The translations under genes were made by a program, and so were the position numbers. A DNA stretch of 64,000 bases from Saururus chinensis. Its lineage: Eukaryota; Streptophyta; Magnoliopsida; Piperales; Saururaceae. Of the stretch, positions 49,863 through 61,352 are shown piece after piece. Below the pieces are notes generated by a model. That model saw only the letters and a program-made list of their open reading frames with translations, did not search any database and was not told the origin of the DNA. Location of the stretch: assembly GCA_035235625.1 (NCBI GenBank), contig CP141143.1, positions 26,546,592-26,610,591 on the forward strand. Reading direction: 5' to 3'. Position 1 is the stretch's first letter. Each line of letters opens with the position of its first letter.

Positions 49863-50782
49863 CACATTACAACAAAAAGTACTATTAGCGACGCAAAAAC
49901 AAGTATCACTAAAAACTACTAATTGCGACACATAAAAAAGCGTCGTAAATTTTTTTTACTATTAGCGACGCTTTATATTCAGCGTCACTAATAGTCATAT
50001 ATTAGCGATGCATAATATAAAGCATTGCTAATACTAATCATATTAGCGATGCTTATATTATGTGTTGTTAATAGTTATGTTATTAGTGACGCTTTAAACA
50101 AGTGTCACTAAAAGATATATTTATTAAATTTTTAAAAAAATTATAACTATTATCAACACATTTTCTTAAGTGTCACTAATAGTTTTAACAATAGTGACGC
50201 TTGTGAAAAAGCGTCGCTAATAATTAGACTATTAGTGATGCTTATGAATATAAAATTAAAAATTAAAAATTTAGAACTAATAGCGACACTTGTAAATAAG
50301 TGTCACAAATAGCATGAATAATAACAACACTTGCAAACAAGTATCGATAATATCTTTATTAATTAATTTTATTTAATAAATATTAAATAAATTTAAATAA
50401 ACTTTTTAAATATAATATATTTTCTTCAATATTGACTATTTGTATAAATAATAAATAAATATTAATTTTTAATAAAATGCAGTGTCAATAATAGATTAAA
50501 CTTTCACTATTTAAATATAATATGTTTTATTTTAAAATTATTCTTATTAAATTTAAAATATAATTTATAATAAAAGAGAGAGAGTGAAGAGAGAGAAGTG
50601 TATAAGATAGAGTGCATAGAGAGAGAGGAGAGATAGAGTGAGGAGGAGGAGAGAGAGGGTGAGAAAGACATGAGAGATAGAGGAGAGAGAGTGAGGAGAG
50701 AGAAGAGAGAGTGGGTAGAGAGATGAGAGAGAGAGACAGTGAGAGGAGAGAGAAGGGAGAGAGAAAGTAGGGAGGAAGAGAG
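49863..50782 (+). mobile_element. CACTA-like terminal block, copy 1
   Basis: Begins with a worn CACTACAACAAAA end (CACATTACAACAAAAAGT), then many TTAGCGACGC / GCGTCRCTAA motifs in both orientations (49890-50350), typical subterminal repeats of CACTA (En/Spm) elements. Continues with AT-rich DNA and a purine GA tract at 50570-50780. No transposase is visible. Confidence 0.7.
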
Positions 50783-51760
50783 CACTACAACAAAATATAC
50801 TAATAGCGACGCTTTTATTAGTGGCGTAAAAAAAAACATCGCTAAAAAATACTAATAGCAATACATAAAAAGTGTCGCAAAAACATTACTATTAGAGATG
50901 CTTTATTGTAAGCGTCGCTAATATAATATATTAGTGATGCATAATATAAAGCGTCGCTAATACTAATCATATTAGCAATGCTTTATATTTTGCGTCGCTA
51001 ATAGTTAAGTTATTAGCGACGCTTTAATCAAATGTCACTAAAAGATATATATATTAAATATATTTTAAAAAAAAATCATAACTGTTAGGGATGCATTTTT
51101 TAAGCGTCGCTAATTAATTTTAACACTAGTGATGCTTGTGAAAATGCATTGCTAATTATTAGACTATTAACAACGCCTAATATAAAGCGTCGCTAATAGT
51201 TATAAATTTAAAATAAAAAATTACAAATTTAGAATTACAAGTGTCACTATTATCTTTATTAATTACTTTTATTTAATAAATAATTATATAATAAATATTT
51301 AAAAATTTTAAAATAAACTTTTTAAATATAATATATTTTCTTTAATACTGACTATTTGTATAAATAATAAATAAATATTAAATTTTCAATAAAATGTAGT
51401 GTCAATAATAGATTAAACTTTTACTATTTAAATATAATATATTTTATTTTTAATTTTTTTTATTAATTTAAAATATAATTTATTATAAAAGAGAGATGTG
51501 AGGAAGAGATAGTGCATAGAGAGAAAGGAGGGCAGAGGAGATAGAGTTCGGAGAGGGAGAGAGTGAGGAGAGAGAGAAAAACATGAGAGAGAGGGTGGGA
51601 GAGAGATAGTGTGAAAGACATGAGAGATAGAGTGAGAGTGAGGAGAGAGAGAAGAGAGAGAGACAATGAGAGGTGAGAGAAGAGAGAGAGAAAGGAGGGA
51701 GGGAGGGAGGGAGGGAGAGAGGGGAAGAGAGAGAAGAGAGAGAGAGAGAGGTGAGGAGAG
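50783..51760 (+). mobile_element. CACTA-like terminal block, copy 2
   Basis: Starts with an intact CACTACAACAAAATATAC and repeats the whole of copy 1: subterminal TAGCGACGC motifs, then the same AT-rich section (51290-51480 matches 50370-50570) and GA tract. The two blocks are a head-to-tail duplication of about 0.92 kb. Confidence 0.75.
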
Positions 51761-52280
51761 AGAGACAAAGAAGAGAGAGGGTGACGAGAGAGAGAGGAGA
51801 AAGAGAGCGGAGATGAGAGAGAGAAGGAGAGAGAGGTAGATAGAGATAGAGAGAGAGGATATTTTTTAATTATAAATTATTTTTATAAAAATTTAAAACA
51901 ATAAACAATTTGATATCAGTGCCGCATAGGTTTCTGCGTTGCTACTACCATAGGGTAGTAGCGATGTATAGGCATATGAGTCATTGCCACCTTGAAGTAT
52001 TAGCTTATATGTCGCTACTACATAGTGTAGTAGCGACGCATAAGCTTGTGCATCACTACCAATGTTTTTTATTTTAAAAATATAATTAAAAAGAGATAGT
52101 GGGGGGAGAGAGATGGGAGAGAGAGGGAGAGAGAGAAGAGAGAGAGAGAAGAGAGAGAAAGGGGAGGGGGGAGGGAGGGAGGGAGGGAGAGAGATAAGGG
52201 ATCAAGAGTGAAGCGGAGAGGGAGAGAGTGAAGAGAGAGGAGGAGAGAGAGAAAGAGAGAGGAAAGGAGAGAGAGAAATC
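51480..52280. repeat. GA-rich tracts with CACTA-type motifs
   Basis: Long purine runs of GAGAGA/GGAGGGAG at 51480-51860 and 52090-52280 enclose 51905-52060, which again has GTAGCGACGCATA-type motifs in both orientations. The Leu/Ser-rich minus-strand frames here and at 50507-50861 are artefacts of the purine tracts. Confidence 0.85.
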
Positions 52281-53280
52281 TAAAATATCCTACTTACTCT
52301 ACGAAAGGAAATCTAATCTAAGAAACCTAAAATATAATTCCAAATTCTATTTCTAATAGGAGTTGAACATATCAAATACACTACAAATTAAATGTAAAAT
52401 CAAATGAAAAAAATGTTACATATGTGCCCAGTAAAATTGTACTCTTGTAATTCCATATCAATATCCTAAAGTGTAATATTAAAAACTTATACAATCATTA
52501 ATATATTTATACGATTATAATCATACTTTGAAAATATTTAAAAACCTAAATAATCATATTCTTACTGTTATTGCAGGTTTTGTAAGAAGAAAAGCCAAAA
52601 AATTATATAATTTTTTTACTTCTGAACATAAAAAATTACTAAACCTAAAAAAATCAAGCTAAATCAATCTTAAATATAAAGAAAAAAATGTAGTTAAAGA
52701 AATTAATTAAACAAGAGAGCAGACCAAGGATTAAAAATAAAAACTGCCACTAGGAGCAGTGATCATCAGATTTTGTCAAGGAGTTTGATCTTCAGAAATG
52801 AATCTAAGTTTTTCCCTTTTTGCATAGAAGAACTTGATGATTTTTATTGGGGAAGGAGCTTGGACGTTGAAGGAGCATCACAAACATGTTTTTCTTCAAG
52901 TAAGAAAAGCTCTTTTAGTCTTCTTTCATCGTAATCTACGTAACGAAAAAAAGCATAAGCAAAGACAGACTAACCTCAGATTGTACAATCGATTGAGTGA
53001 CAAAACTCGATATTAGAAAGCGAGAGTTTGGATGTCCTTGGGTTGAAGATGACTTACCTCGATACTAAACTTTTAATCCAATGTCTGAAGAGTGTTGGAA
53101 TATTTAAGACTACTTGATCATGCTTTTAAGACTTGGATAATATTATATTTTTCTTATTCATCATCAGTGTTGGGATTAATTGTTATAATATAATTCAGAC
53201 AACACTAATTACATATTAATCACCTAATCTTGTCCTTAACGGTCATGGCCCCTTATTTAATTTAGCTTCAGGCGATCCTA
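52281..53280. other. Intergenic, no supported gene
   Basis: AT-rich; only a 60-codon frame at 52834-53016 with no known domain. Confidence 0.5.
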
Positions 53281-56053
53281 TGTCACGACCTGAGCCTTGA
53301 GACGGGTTCATAGACCACCAACACTATCGGAGTGCACCTGAGCTCAAGCTGTGACAAGGTAATAGCATATTTTGCAAGGGATAAAGAATTTATCTGAAAC
53401 ATTAACAAACTTCCTACTAAATCTTTATTAAATCCAAAAGGAATGAGTTTCACCCAAGGGGTGTTCATTAGCAACTACAAAATAACTACTAATGCTACAA
53501 AGAAACCAAACTAATGCTAATTCCCTTCATTAACCCTGTGACCGTTATCTCTATCCTTTCTCGATGTTCTTACGCATCCAATTCTGTGAATAAACCTGCG
53601 CGCAAAAATACGCCCGGTGGAACGAATGTTCCACCCGTAAGCTAAAAGCTTCGTGAGCCTCAAATAAAACATACATTGTAATCTTAGCAATCGTTGGTCA
53701 CACAAGAACAAATAACCAATGAATCTCCAGAATAAAACATCTAACATGATTTCTAAATAAATTTATGTACATGTACATTATCTAAGGTAACCAATCATCA
53801 TTTATCATCATCACCGTATGCATAACATTTCATAACGTATAATCTACACAGCTCATTCCCCATAACACCCAGAGAACTAGCTATGTGATCCGTGATTTGC
53901 GTCGGTGCGAATGCGTTGTGAGTGGTCATACACGTGCACTCATAATAACCCGTGAAACCGGGAGGGAACTGCCAAAGGCTGGGGTCCACCCTCATCCCTA
54001 TGTGGCACCTGGGTAGTCTTATTATCTTGAATCCTGAGATTGAGTCTCCCAACCCAAACCTTAACTACCCTTGTCAACCCATCACTCTTAGGTGGGTTCT
54101 TAAAACCTAATCTACCAATTAGGTAATGTATTCCTCTCACGTACCAATCAATATATCATTCACATTAGTACTGTTTATTATCTATATCCTTTATTCTCAG
54201 CAAAGTCTCCCTAAAAAAATTAAGAATCCAACACAGTGTATCATTTGCACCCTAGAGCTGTATAAAATAAAATTTCCACCACATACATAAAATCTTGCAA
54301 GACGAATCTAATAACTTGCTGACTATGATATATACTAATCACTCAATCAATACACCACAAATCCATGATAGCATACATAGGTACACATATATTTGGAGAT
54401 AAATCATTCCCCATTTATGCATTATTTCCTTACAACCGAGCGGGCTCACATTTTCTTATTACTTTTGCATTTATTTCTTCTTCTGCTATCATACATCTTG
54501 CAATGTTGAACATCTGCCCCATATAACTCACTATATCCACCCCTCACAGCTCCCATTATTCATATTAACAACATTACGCCAACCCATATATATGTAAAAA
54601 AAATACACCTCTCCCACAGCCCCCATCAGTCCATTGTTCACAAAAGCATAAATAAGGATTTTAGCTAGATGTATCTTAGTAAATTGAGCAAAACAGAAGG
54701 TAAGAAATTTTTGATTAAAGCACATAGAAAATAAACATAACAGATTCTGCATATATAACTTAGCTTCTCCCATCTTTAGATATAATCCTAAATCAGCGTA
54801 GAATCTCATGCCCACATGTATGTCAACCATTACACATGCTAAAACAAAGTATATAAACTGCCCAGGTTTCATTCCTTTCATTAACCCATACATATCTAAC
54901 ATATTCTCCATCCCTGGGAAAGAATTAGGAAATCAAATATGTAAGTATGATGCAAACACTAGATGGGCGAATAAACCCATTACTGTCACAGTTTCACGGT
55001 TATATTCATAGCATCATAAGTTTGTTTTAAAACCCATCCTAGCATAGAATGAAATCAAATTACTCATAGACCAAACCCATACTTTAGAATCATGCTAGAA
55101 AACTACAGAACGTTTTGTGAGATAGAATCTGAGTACTGCATATCAAACTTTGGAAATTTCATATTTAATCAAAATATATAATACTTTGCAAGATCAACTT
55201 GAGTATAGGCATGGTATTAAGGTTTCATTCAACACAATACAACCACAAACCAATTCATGCTGAGAGGACAATTCATGTTCCAAACGAGGGACCTCACCTG
55301 AGCCTAATCTGAAACACAACCCGACACAAAAATCACTGCTCCTCACAAAAGCCTAAGAAAACCACAACAAAACTCTTATTAATAAAAGAAGACATATAAC
55401 TAACGTAAGGGAGAGAAGATGATAGAATTTGGAAAAATTTATACAATCCATCTCACTGTGAACAGTGATTCCGGGAATAAGAACTGCATGATATATTTCA
55501 CTGTGAACAGTGATTCCGGGAATAAGAACTGCATGATATATTTTACTGTGAACAGTGATTCCGGGAATAAGAAACTGCACGATATATTTTACTGTGAACA
55601 GTGATTCCGGATCTGGGAAGAAGGGATTACCCAAATCAGAGAGAAAAATCTTACATTTTGCCTTCCCCTCTTCAGCCCGTCCTCTCGCTGCCCAGATTTA
55701 CCCCTCGTCGCCGCCGGCGAGCTACCCAAAACTGCTTCTCGTCGAACCAGGGAAGAAGGGGCTGTTTGGGTCGAGAGGGAGGGAGGAGATGAGGATTTAT
55801 AGAGGGGAGATGGGGAGAGACGTCAAGGAGGGGAGGAGAAAACCAGGGTCGTGGGGGAGAAGGATTTGTAGGGGAGAAGGATTCATAAGGGAGAAAGAGA
55901 CTTCCCATTCTGCTGGACGCTGGGGAAGGAAAATTTTCCTATCCCCGATTCCTCCTGTAATCTCGACGGGTCCGAGTTCAACTCAGACCCGCACTGGGGT
56001 CAGTGACTAAAATAATTAAAAAAAAAATTAAAAACCCAAACGCGGGGTTTACA
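53281..56053 (-). mobile_element. Solo LTR, Ty3/gypsy chromovirus type
   Basis: 2.77 kb starting TGTCACGACCTGAGCC and ending GCGGGGTTTACA. On the minus strand it reads TGTAAACCCCGCG...GGCTCAGGTCGTGACA, the usual start and end of large chromovirus LTRs. The flanks TCCTA (53276-53280) and TCCTG (56054-56058) are a 5-bp target duplication with one transition. No second LTR or pol lies on either side, so unequal recombination has removed the rest. Short open frames inside (53283-54911, 55353-56010) are not genes. Confidence 0.8.
55454..55613. repeat. 45-bp tandem repeats with hairpin, in the solo LTR
   Basis: Four copies at 45-46-bp spacing (starts near 55454, 55499, 55544, 55590). Each begins YACTGTGAACAGTGATTCCGG, containing ACTGT and ACAGT arms around two bases, a tight hairpin. 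The last copy is cut short. Confidence 0.92.
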
Positions 56054-58255
56054 TCCTGGTCAATCATATCTAGTGTGTTGAGATCAAATGACATCATCTA
56101 GTAGGTTGAAGGGCCTCAGTGGCATAGGAAATTCGACTTGAAAAGTTGACCATGCTTGAGTAGGGCTCCCACTCGGGTTAGGTATATAATAAAACTCAAC
56201 CTGACCCAACTAATGGGCCAAAAATAGATATTCGAGTCAAATTCAGGTTTTAAGTGATTCAACCCAGCTTGGCATGATTAAGGTTATAAATATAAATTAT
56301 TTATTTTTAATAATAATTTAATACTTTTTAATGGGTAAATAAGTCAAAGATAAAAAATAAATATTTTTTTATCTAAACTGGTCAAATGGGTTAGCTTCAG
56401 GTTGAGTCCATTTGGGTAGGGTCAAGTTCAAGTTAAGAAATGATATACTTTTACAAAACTTGACATGACACATCCTTATTCTTGAGTCATATGTAGTTGA
56501 CTGGATGAGGCAAACTAGGCTTTGAAACTAAGATTATTGCTAATAACAAAAGGGAATAACAGTGTGATAAGTATTTATAAACCCTTATTAGTCATTAACT
56601 CGCCCCATTATCAAGAACATCTCAAAGAGACATGATAACATTTTGGAGTGGGTAGATAAAAAAAAGAGGTGCAAAAATACTTTTCATAGGAATAGTTTAG
56701 CGAGGGAAGTAAGAAATATAAAACTATAAGCCAGTGTTTGCACGAGGGTATTGCTGGCAACTAGGAAATGTGGGAAAATAATAATCACCAAATGTATTTA
56801 CCCAACAAACCCTTCTAACTGGTTTTTGCCAATAAAACTTATATAGCCTAAGTGAAGTTTATGTGAGGTCCACATGCTTTGTAAACTTAATCTCACTTAG
56901 AAGGGTTTGTTGAGTATAAATCACAATATGAAAAGAGGTTGTGGTTGAGTTGGTAGGTTTGGGTGATGCTAGCTTATGTCATTAATGTTTTGTAAAAATG
57001 TTTTCGTAACCAACTTCGTAACCAGCCCACATAGGGATTGGAATATAGAACATAAGAGGGAAATTGCACATAGATGGTAAGTTACCCTCTTATGTATATA
57101 GCCTTATGGGCTAGTCACAAGCTATAGTCATTGAGCCCAGTCATGCTAGACACGTCTAATTTTTTGATGTCGTTCATGCCAAGGGTAGTGCGTAGCACTT
57201 TGGGCCCAAACATTTGCTAGAAAAATTTCTATAGTAATGGTCTAACTATCATTTTTTTATCAAATCAGCCTAACTCTTACATAGTTTCGAAATACCAAAT
57301 GAAAAATAATGTTAATTATTATATTTAAAAAAATAATAATTTTTATTGAAGGGTAAAACCAACATATAAAATAAGAAAAAATAAGTTTATGATATTTTTT
57401 TAGGTACATAATCACTTAAATTGAATAATATAGAGCTATTAATATGAAATAATTTTTTTTTATCAAATAGAGCTATTAATGTAGGAGGGAGTAAAAAAGT
57501 AAGAAAAAATGACTAGCCTAAAACCATTTTAATATGTAACACAATACAAAACGACATTGCAAGATCCTTTGTTTGTCAGTTTGGCGAGCCTTAGGCCTAC
57601 CAAGACCCATAGGCTTTCTTTATGTTAAGCCATGCCATGAAACTTCTACCATTCTTCCTTGGCACTTTAAGATATAGTTAGAAGAACTTTAAGAGAGTAC
57701 TGCTTCATCTCGTACAAATATTTCCTTAGAATGATAAGCTTAACTACTCTATAATTGAGACCATTCTCTTCATATTAAAAAGAAAACAGCTGCGCTCAAG
57801 TGGAAATTAGGAGTAATTGTTTTAAATAAAAAAAACAAAGAACCATATTGAAGATGTCAGCAAACAATAATCAGTAAGATGTTTTAGAGTGTATATGATA
57901 ATTACGTGGTAGGAAACAATTCTCCGTTTTGGTATATAACCAGTAAGGTGTTTTAAAGTGTATAATGATTATGTGGCAGGAAACAATTTGCTGCCCATTT
58001 TAAGATGGGCCTAGTGAGAAGTTTAGAATATTTAGTTAGCATCTTCTGGTTAAAACTTAAAACTGAACCATATATAACTCAAATAACACTGATCAAAACC
58101 TGGGTAGATGGATATTACCAAGCAAAGGCAACTTCATGAAATTTTATGCTTCCAAACTTCAGCATTCTTCCATTAGAAAAAATCAGCATTCAAATCTACT
58201 CGAGAGGTAGCTAACCACTCGATCATTTGCAAGAATTGTTTTTTTTTGTTCAAAC
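56054..58255. other. Intergenic with small MITEs
   Basis: No gene found. 56150-56460 is rich in GGGTTAGG/AACCTGACCC words. A 3' part of the Stowaway-like MITE lies at 57395-57492 (ends GTAGGAGGGAGTA). Confidence 0.5.
56790..56920. mobile_element. Small MITE
   Basis: About 130 bp with inverted ends: left reads TATTTACCCAACAAACCCTT and the complement of the right reads TATACTCAACAAACCCTTCT. AATCAC flanks both sides within a few bases and may be the target duplication. Confidence 0.5.
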
Positions 58256-58390
58256 CTGAAGCTGTAATTGCTCTTGACGTTGCTGTTGATGAGCTTGGAG
58301 CTGCTCTTGCTGCTGTTGTTGGATTGCTGCAGCATAATTAATTTGGATTATCTGACAACGCAGATTGTGTTCACCTCCATTGGAAGCCAT
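58256..58390 (-). CDS. Possible first exon of a Gln-rich protein
   Basis: Minus-strand ATG at 58390 opens 45 codons: MASNGGEHNLRCQIIQINYA, then a glutamine-rich stretch (IQQQQQEQLQAHQQQ) and ends at a usable donor (CAG|GTTTGA at 58255). A CAG/CAA mixture rather than pure CAG repeats suggests coding rather than microsatellite origin. Such Q-rich leaders occur in plant transcription factors, but the family is not recognisable and no second exon was found toward 56 kb. Could be a stray fragment. Confidence 0.35.
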
Positions 58391-59050
58391 GATTCAATGG
58401 AGCACCAGGTTTGGATACAAATTTTGATGGCCATGTGGAAGCCTGAATGCATGTGATCATTTGCAAGTAAAATTGAAAACTAAAATAAATTATTAAAAAA
58501 TATAGTTTGAGTCCATATAATAATTTTTAATTAATTTTAATTAAATGAATTAGTCCATTTAAACTTAAAGTTAAAAAGGAGTGAATGAACATTAGTTGTA
58601 GTGTTGTAATAATTAATATTATTTTTATAATTTTTTAAATTAGATAATAATAATCCTTAATGGGTCAAAGGATCTTATTCGGAAGATCTTTCTCAAAACA
58701 CCTTTTTTGTTATATAGACATGTATCTCATTGGGTTCTACTTGTGTTCTTTTGGTATATGTGACGGTGTCTTTTTTAAGTTTGGTCACACCTTTTCAAAA
58801 TTTATATATGAGGGTTGTTGGCATGCACTCAAAAGAGTTACTGTTTTTATGAATTTTCTTCATAAGTTGTGTTTATGTCTGGAGATTAAAAAAGAGTTAT
58901 TTTCACCATGGGTTATTGTTGGTGTGCTTCTAATAAGTAACAACAGATTCTTTTATTATAAGAGATAGATGTCCGTTTGTTCCAAAATGTATATAGGGAG
59001 GACGTATATCTCTTAAGGAGATAGTCTACCTAGGCTCAATTCCAATTTCT
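58391..59050. other. Intergenic
   Basis: AT-rich; the frame 58660-58968 is Phe/Leu-rich with no recognised domain. No gene supported. Confidence 0.45.
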
Positions 59051-59400
59051 TACTCATGTTGTACGTACAGGTATTCATCAAAAAATTGATTTAAAGAAGT
59101 TACAAGATACAAAAAAGAAAGCAGCGGTTCAAACAGAAATTACAGTGATGAACAGAGGCAACAGTTCAGAATTAGCTATTTATAATAGCCAGATGTAATT
59201 TTAAAACCAGCTAAGATGCCAACTAGGATGCCACATAAGCCAACGGTCGCTTTCTCAGCTTCTCCAGCGGCTTTTTCAGTAAGAGCAGTCGTACCGAACT
59301 TAACAGAATCGATTCGCAGTCGATCAATTTCCATCTTCCCCTGGTCCAAAGGCTGTTTTGAACCGCTGTTCGACGAAATGCCTCAGCGACCCACTAATTT
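59051..59400 (-). mobile_element. Copia-type LTR fragment upstream of the decarboxylase
   Basis: On the minus strand 59190-59090 reads GGCTATTATAAATAGCTAATT followed by a leader ending in ACTGTAATTTCTG, the usual TATA-plus-leader part of a copia LTR. Limits unclear. It would place a foreign promoter, pointing away, about 0.6 kb from the decarboxylase start. Confidence 0.4.
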
Positions 59401-59550
59401 AATAGGTGTTGTAGAAAGCAGCCAGTCGCAAGCACACACCTTAGGCGACTCGATTGACTGCCGAAAGGCTTTCTGTCCTAAAGCATACCAACACAGCTCA
59501 GTAGCGCCGGTCTTTTTAATTTTAGCAGTCATACTTCACATTTGCAATAT

Positions 59551-59644
59551 GGTCAAGCCCCCAACCACCCACCAACCTTCCTCCCTTCTTCTGCCCACTG
59601 ACCACTGACTAGATCTTCTCCCGAGTCTCCAGTATCTATTTAAA
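59551..59644 (+). promoter_or_regulatory. Putative core promoter of the decarboxylase
   Basis: TATA-like TATTTAAAC at 59637-59645, about 170 bp before the ATG, leaving a pyrimidine-rich leader. Just upstream are an AC-rich ACCAACC at 59571-59577 (R2R3-MYB type) and GGTCAA at 59551-59556 (W-box on the minus strand). Sites are short and only suggestive. Confidence 0.4.
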
Positions 59645-59814
59645 CCCCTCTTTTCCCCATCTCCGATCACTCCTCAATCATTCCTTCATTCTTTCTTCAG
59701 CCCCTCCTCTTCCCTCAGTTCATCATCTTCAGCTCATTCAATCAAGCAAACGCAGCTCGAACTTTTAAAGAGCTAGCTACTTTGGATTTGATCGTTATAC
59801 ACGTATAAGGAAAT

Positions 59815-61352
59815 ATGGGCAGCCTCCACGCCGATGTCTTGGGCAACAACCAGGCAGCCATGCAAGTGAACCCTTTGGACCCGGAGGAGCTCCGGAGGCA
59901 GGGCCACATGGTAGTCGATTTCCTCGCCGACTACTACCGGACATCGAAAAGTATCCCGTTCGCAGCAAGGTGGAGCCCGGCTATCTCAAGAAGCTCCTCC
60001 CTGACTCCGCTCCCAACCACCTGGAGACCATTGAGTCCATCCTCCATGACGTCCAGTCCCATATTATACCTGGCATCACCCATTGGCAGAGCCCCAACTA
60101 CTTCGCCTACTTCCCCTCTAGCGGCAGCACAGCGGGCTTCCTGGGGGAGATGCTCAGCACTGGCTTCAATGTAGTGGGCTTCAATTGGATGAGCTCTCCG
60201 GCCGCCACTGAGCTCGAAACCATAGTCATGGACTGGCTGAGCAAGATGCTTAAGCTTCCCAGCGCCTTCCTCTTCTCTGGCGGAGGCGGCGGTGTCCTGC
60301 AGGGCACCACCTGCGAGGGCATCCTCTGCACCCTTACAGCTGCCCGCGACCGCCTTTTGAACCGCATTGGCCGTGAGCACATCGGCCGCCTTGTCGTCTA
60401 CGGCTCCGATCAGACCCATTGTGCCCTCCAGAAAGCCGCCCAGATAGCCGGCATACACCCGGCCAACTTCCGCGCTGTCAAGACCTCGAAGTCCGACCAC
60501 TTTGGACTATCACCGGCCAATCTCCGAGACACCATCGAACAGGACCTGGCCAACGGCCTCCTCCCACTCTTTCTCTGCGCCACTGTGGGCACCACGTCCT
60601 CCACGGCGGTGGACCCAGTGGGGCCCCTCTGTAAGGTGGCCAAAGAGTATGGCATGTGGGTTCATGTGGACGCAGTCTACGCCGGGAGCGCCTGCATCTG
60701 CCCGGAGTTCAGACACTTCATCGATGGAGTGGAGGATGCCGACTCATTGAGCTTCAATGCCCACAAGTGGTTCTTCACCACCCTTGATTGCTGCTGCATG
60801 TGGGTCAAGGACCCCAGCGCCCTGGTGAAGGCCCTCTCCACCAACCCTGAATATCTTCGTAACAAGGCCACCGAGTCGAAGCAGGTGGTAGACTATAAGG
60901 ACTGGCAAGTTGCATTGAGCAGGAGGTTCAGGGCGCTGAAGCTGTGGATGGTTTTGCGGAGCTACGGAGTGGCCAACCTGCGCACATTCCTTAGGACTCA
61001 CGTGAACATGGCCAAGATGTTGGAAGGGCTGGTGACCAAGGACAGAAGGTTCGAGGTGGTGGTTCCCCGGACCTTTGCCATGGTCTGCTTCCGCCTCCTT
61101 CCACTGTCCACCGGCTCGGTGGGGGAAGAGGAGGCGAATGAACTGAACAGGAGGCTGCTAGAATCGATCAACTCGTCAGGCAAGGCGTACATGACTCACG
61201 CGGTGGTGGGCGGACTGTACATGATCCGGTTTGCGGTTGGGGCCACCCTCACGGAGGAGCACCATGTCAAACTGGCGTGGAAGCTAGTGCAGGAGCACGC
61301 TGATGCCCTCCTTCGAGGATCCGCTGTCGGCAATGGGGTCCAAAGCTGCTGA
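59815..61352 (+). pseudogene. Tyrosine/aromatic amino acid decarboxylase with one-base frameshift
   Basis: Intronless, as plant TYDC/TDC genes are, and GC-rich. Group II PLP-dependent decarboxylase, converting tyrosine or DOPA to tyramine or dopamine in the cytosol. The ATG frame runs 42 codons ([10 protein letters not shown] to FLADYYR, 59940) and then goes wrong. The frame from 59940 on ([16 protein letters not shown]...) is open to 61352, giving a family-typical total near 512 residues. One G appears lost at CCGG/ACATC (59940/59941). Conserved features: SDQTH, HVDA-YAGSA (Val replaces the usual second Ala), and the PLP lysine in NAHKWFF (60765-60767). The catalytic-loop residue in NPEYLRN is Tyr (60852-60854), as in decarboxylases rather than aldehyde synthases. 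Serine in ALSRRF (60918-60920) is the residue linked to phenolic (tyrosine) rather than indolic substrates. Either a very young pseudogene or an assembly error; the rest shows no decay. Confidence 0.93.

Noticed and set aside
50507..51768. Ser/Leu-rich minus-strand proteins
   Set aside because: Translation of GA-rich purine tracts on the other strand.
55555..56010. 151-codon frame in the solo LTR
   Set aside because: Begins in the 45-bp repeats and lies wholly inside the LTR; no domain.
59216..59608. 130-codon frame upstream of the decarboxylase
   Set aside because: Overlaps a copia-type LTR fragment and the putative promoter; no recognised domain.
59934..61192. Several minus-strand and alternate-frame ORFs over the decarboxylase
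   Set aside because: Shadows of a GC-rich coding sequence; only the frame with family motifs is real.
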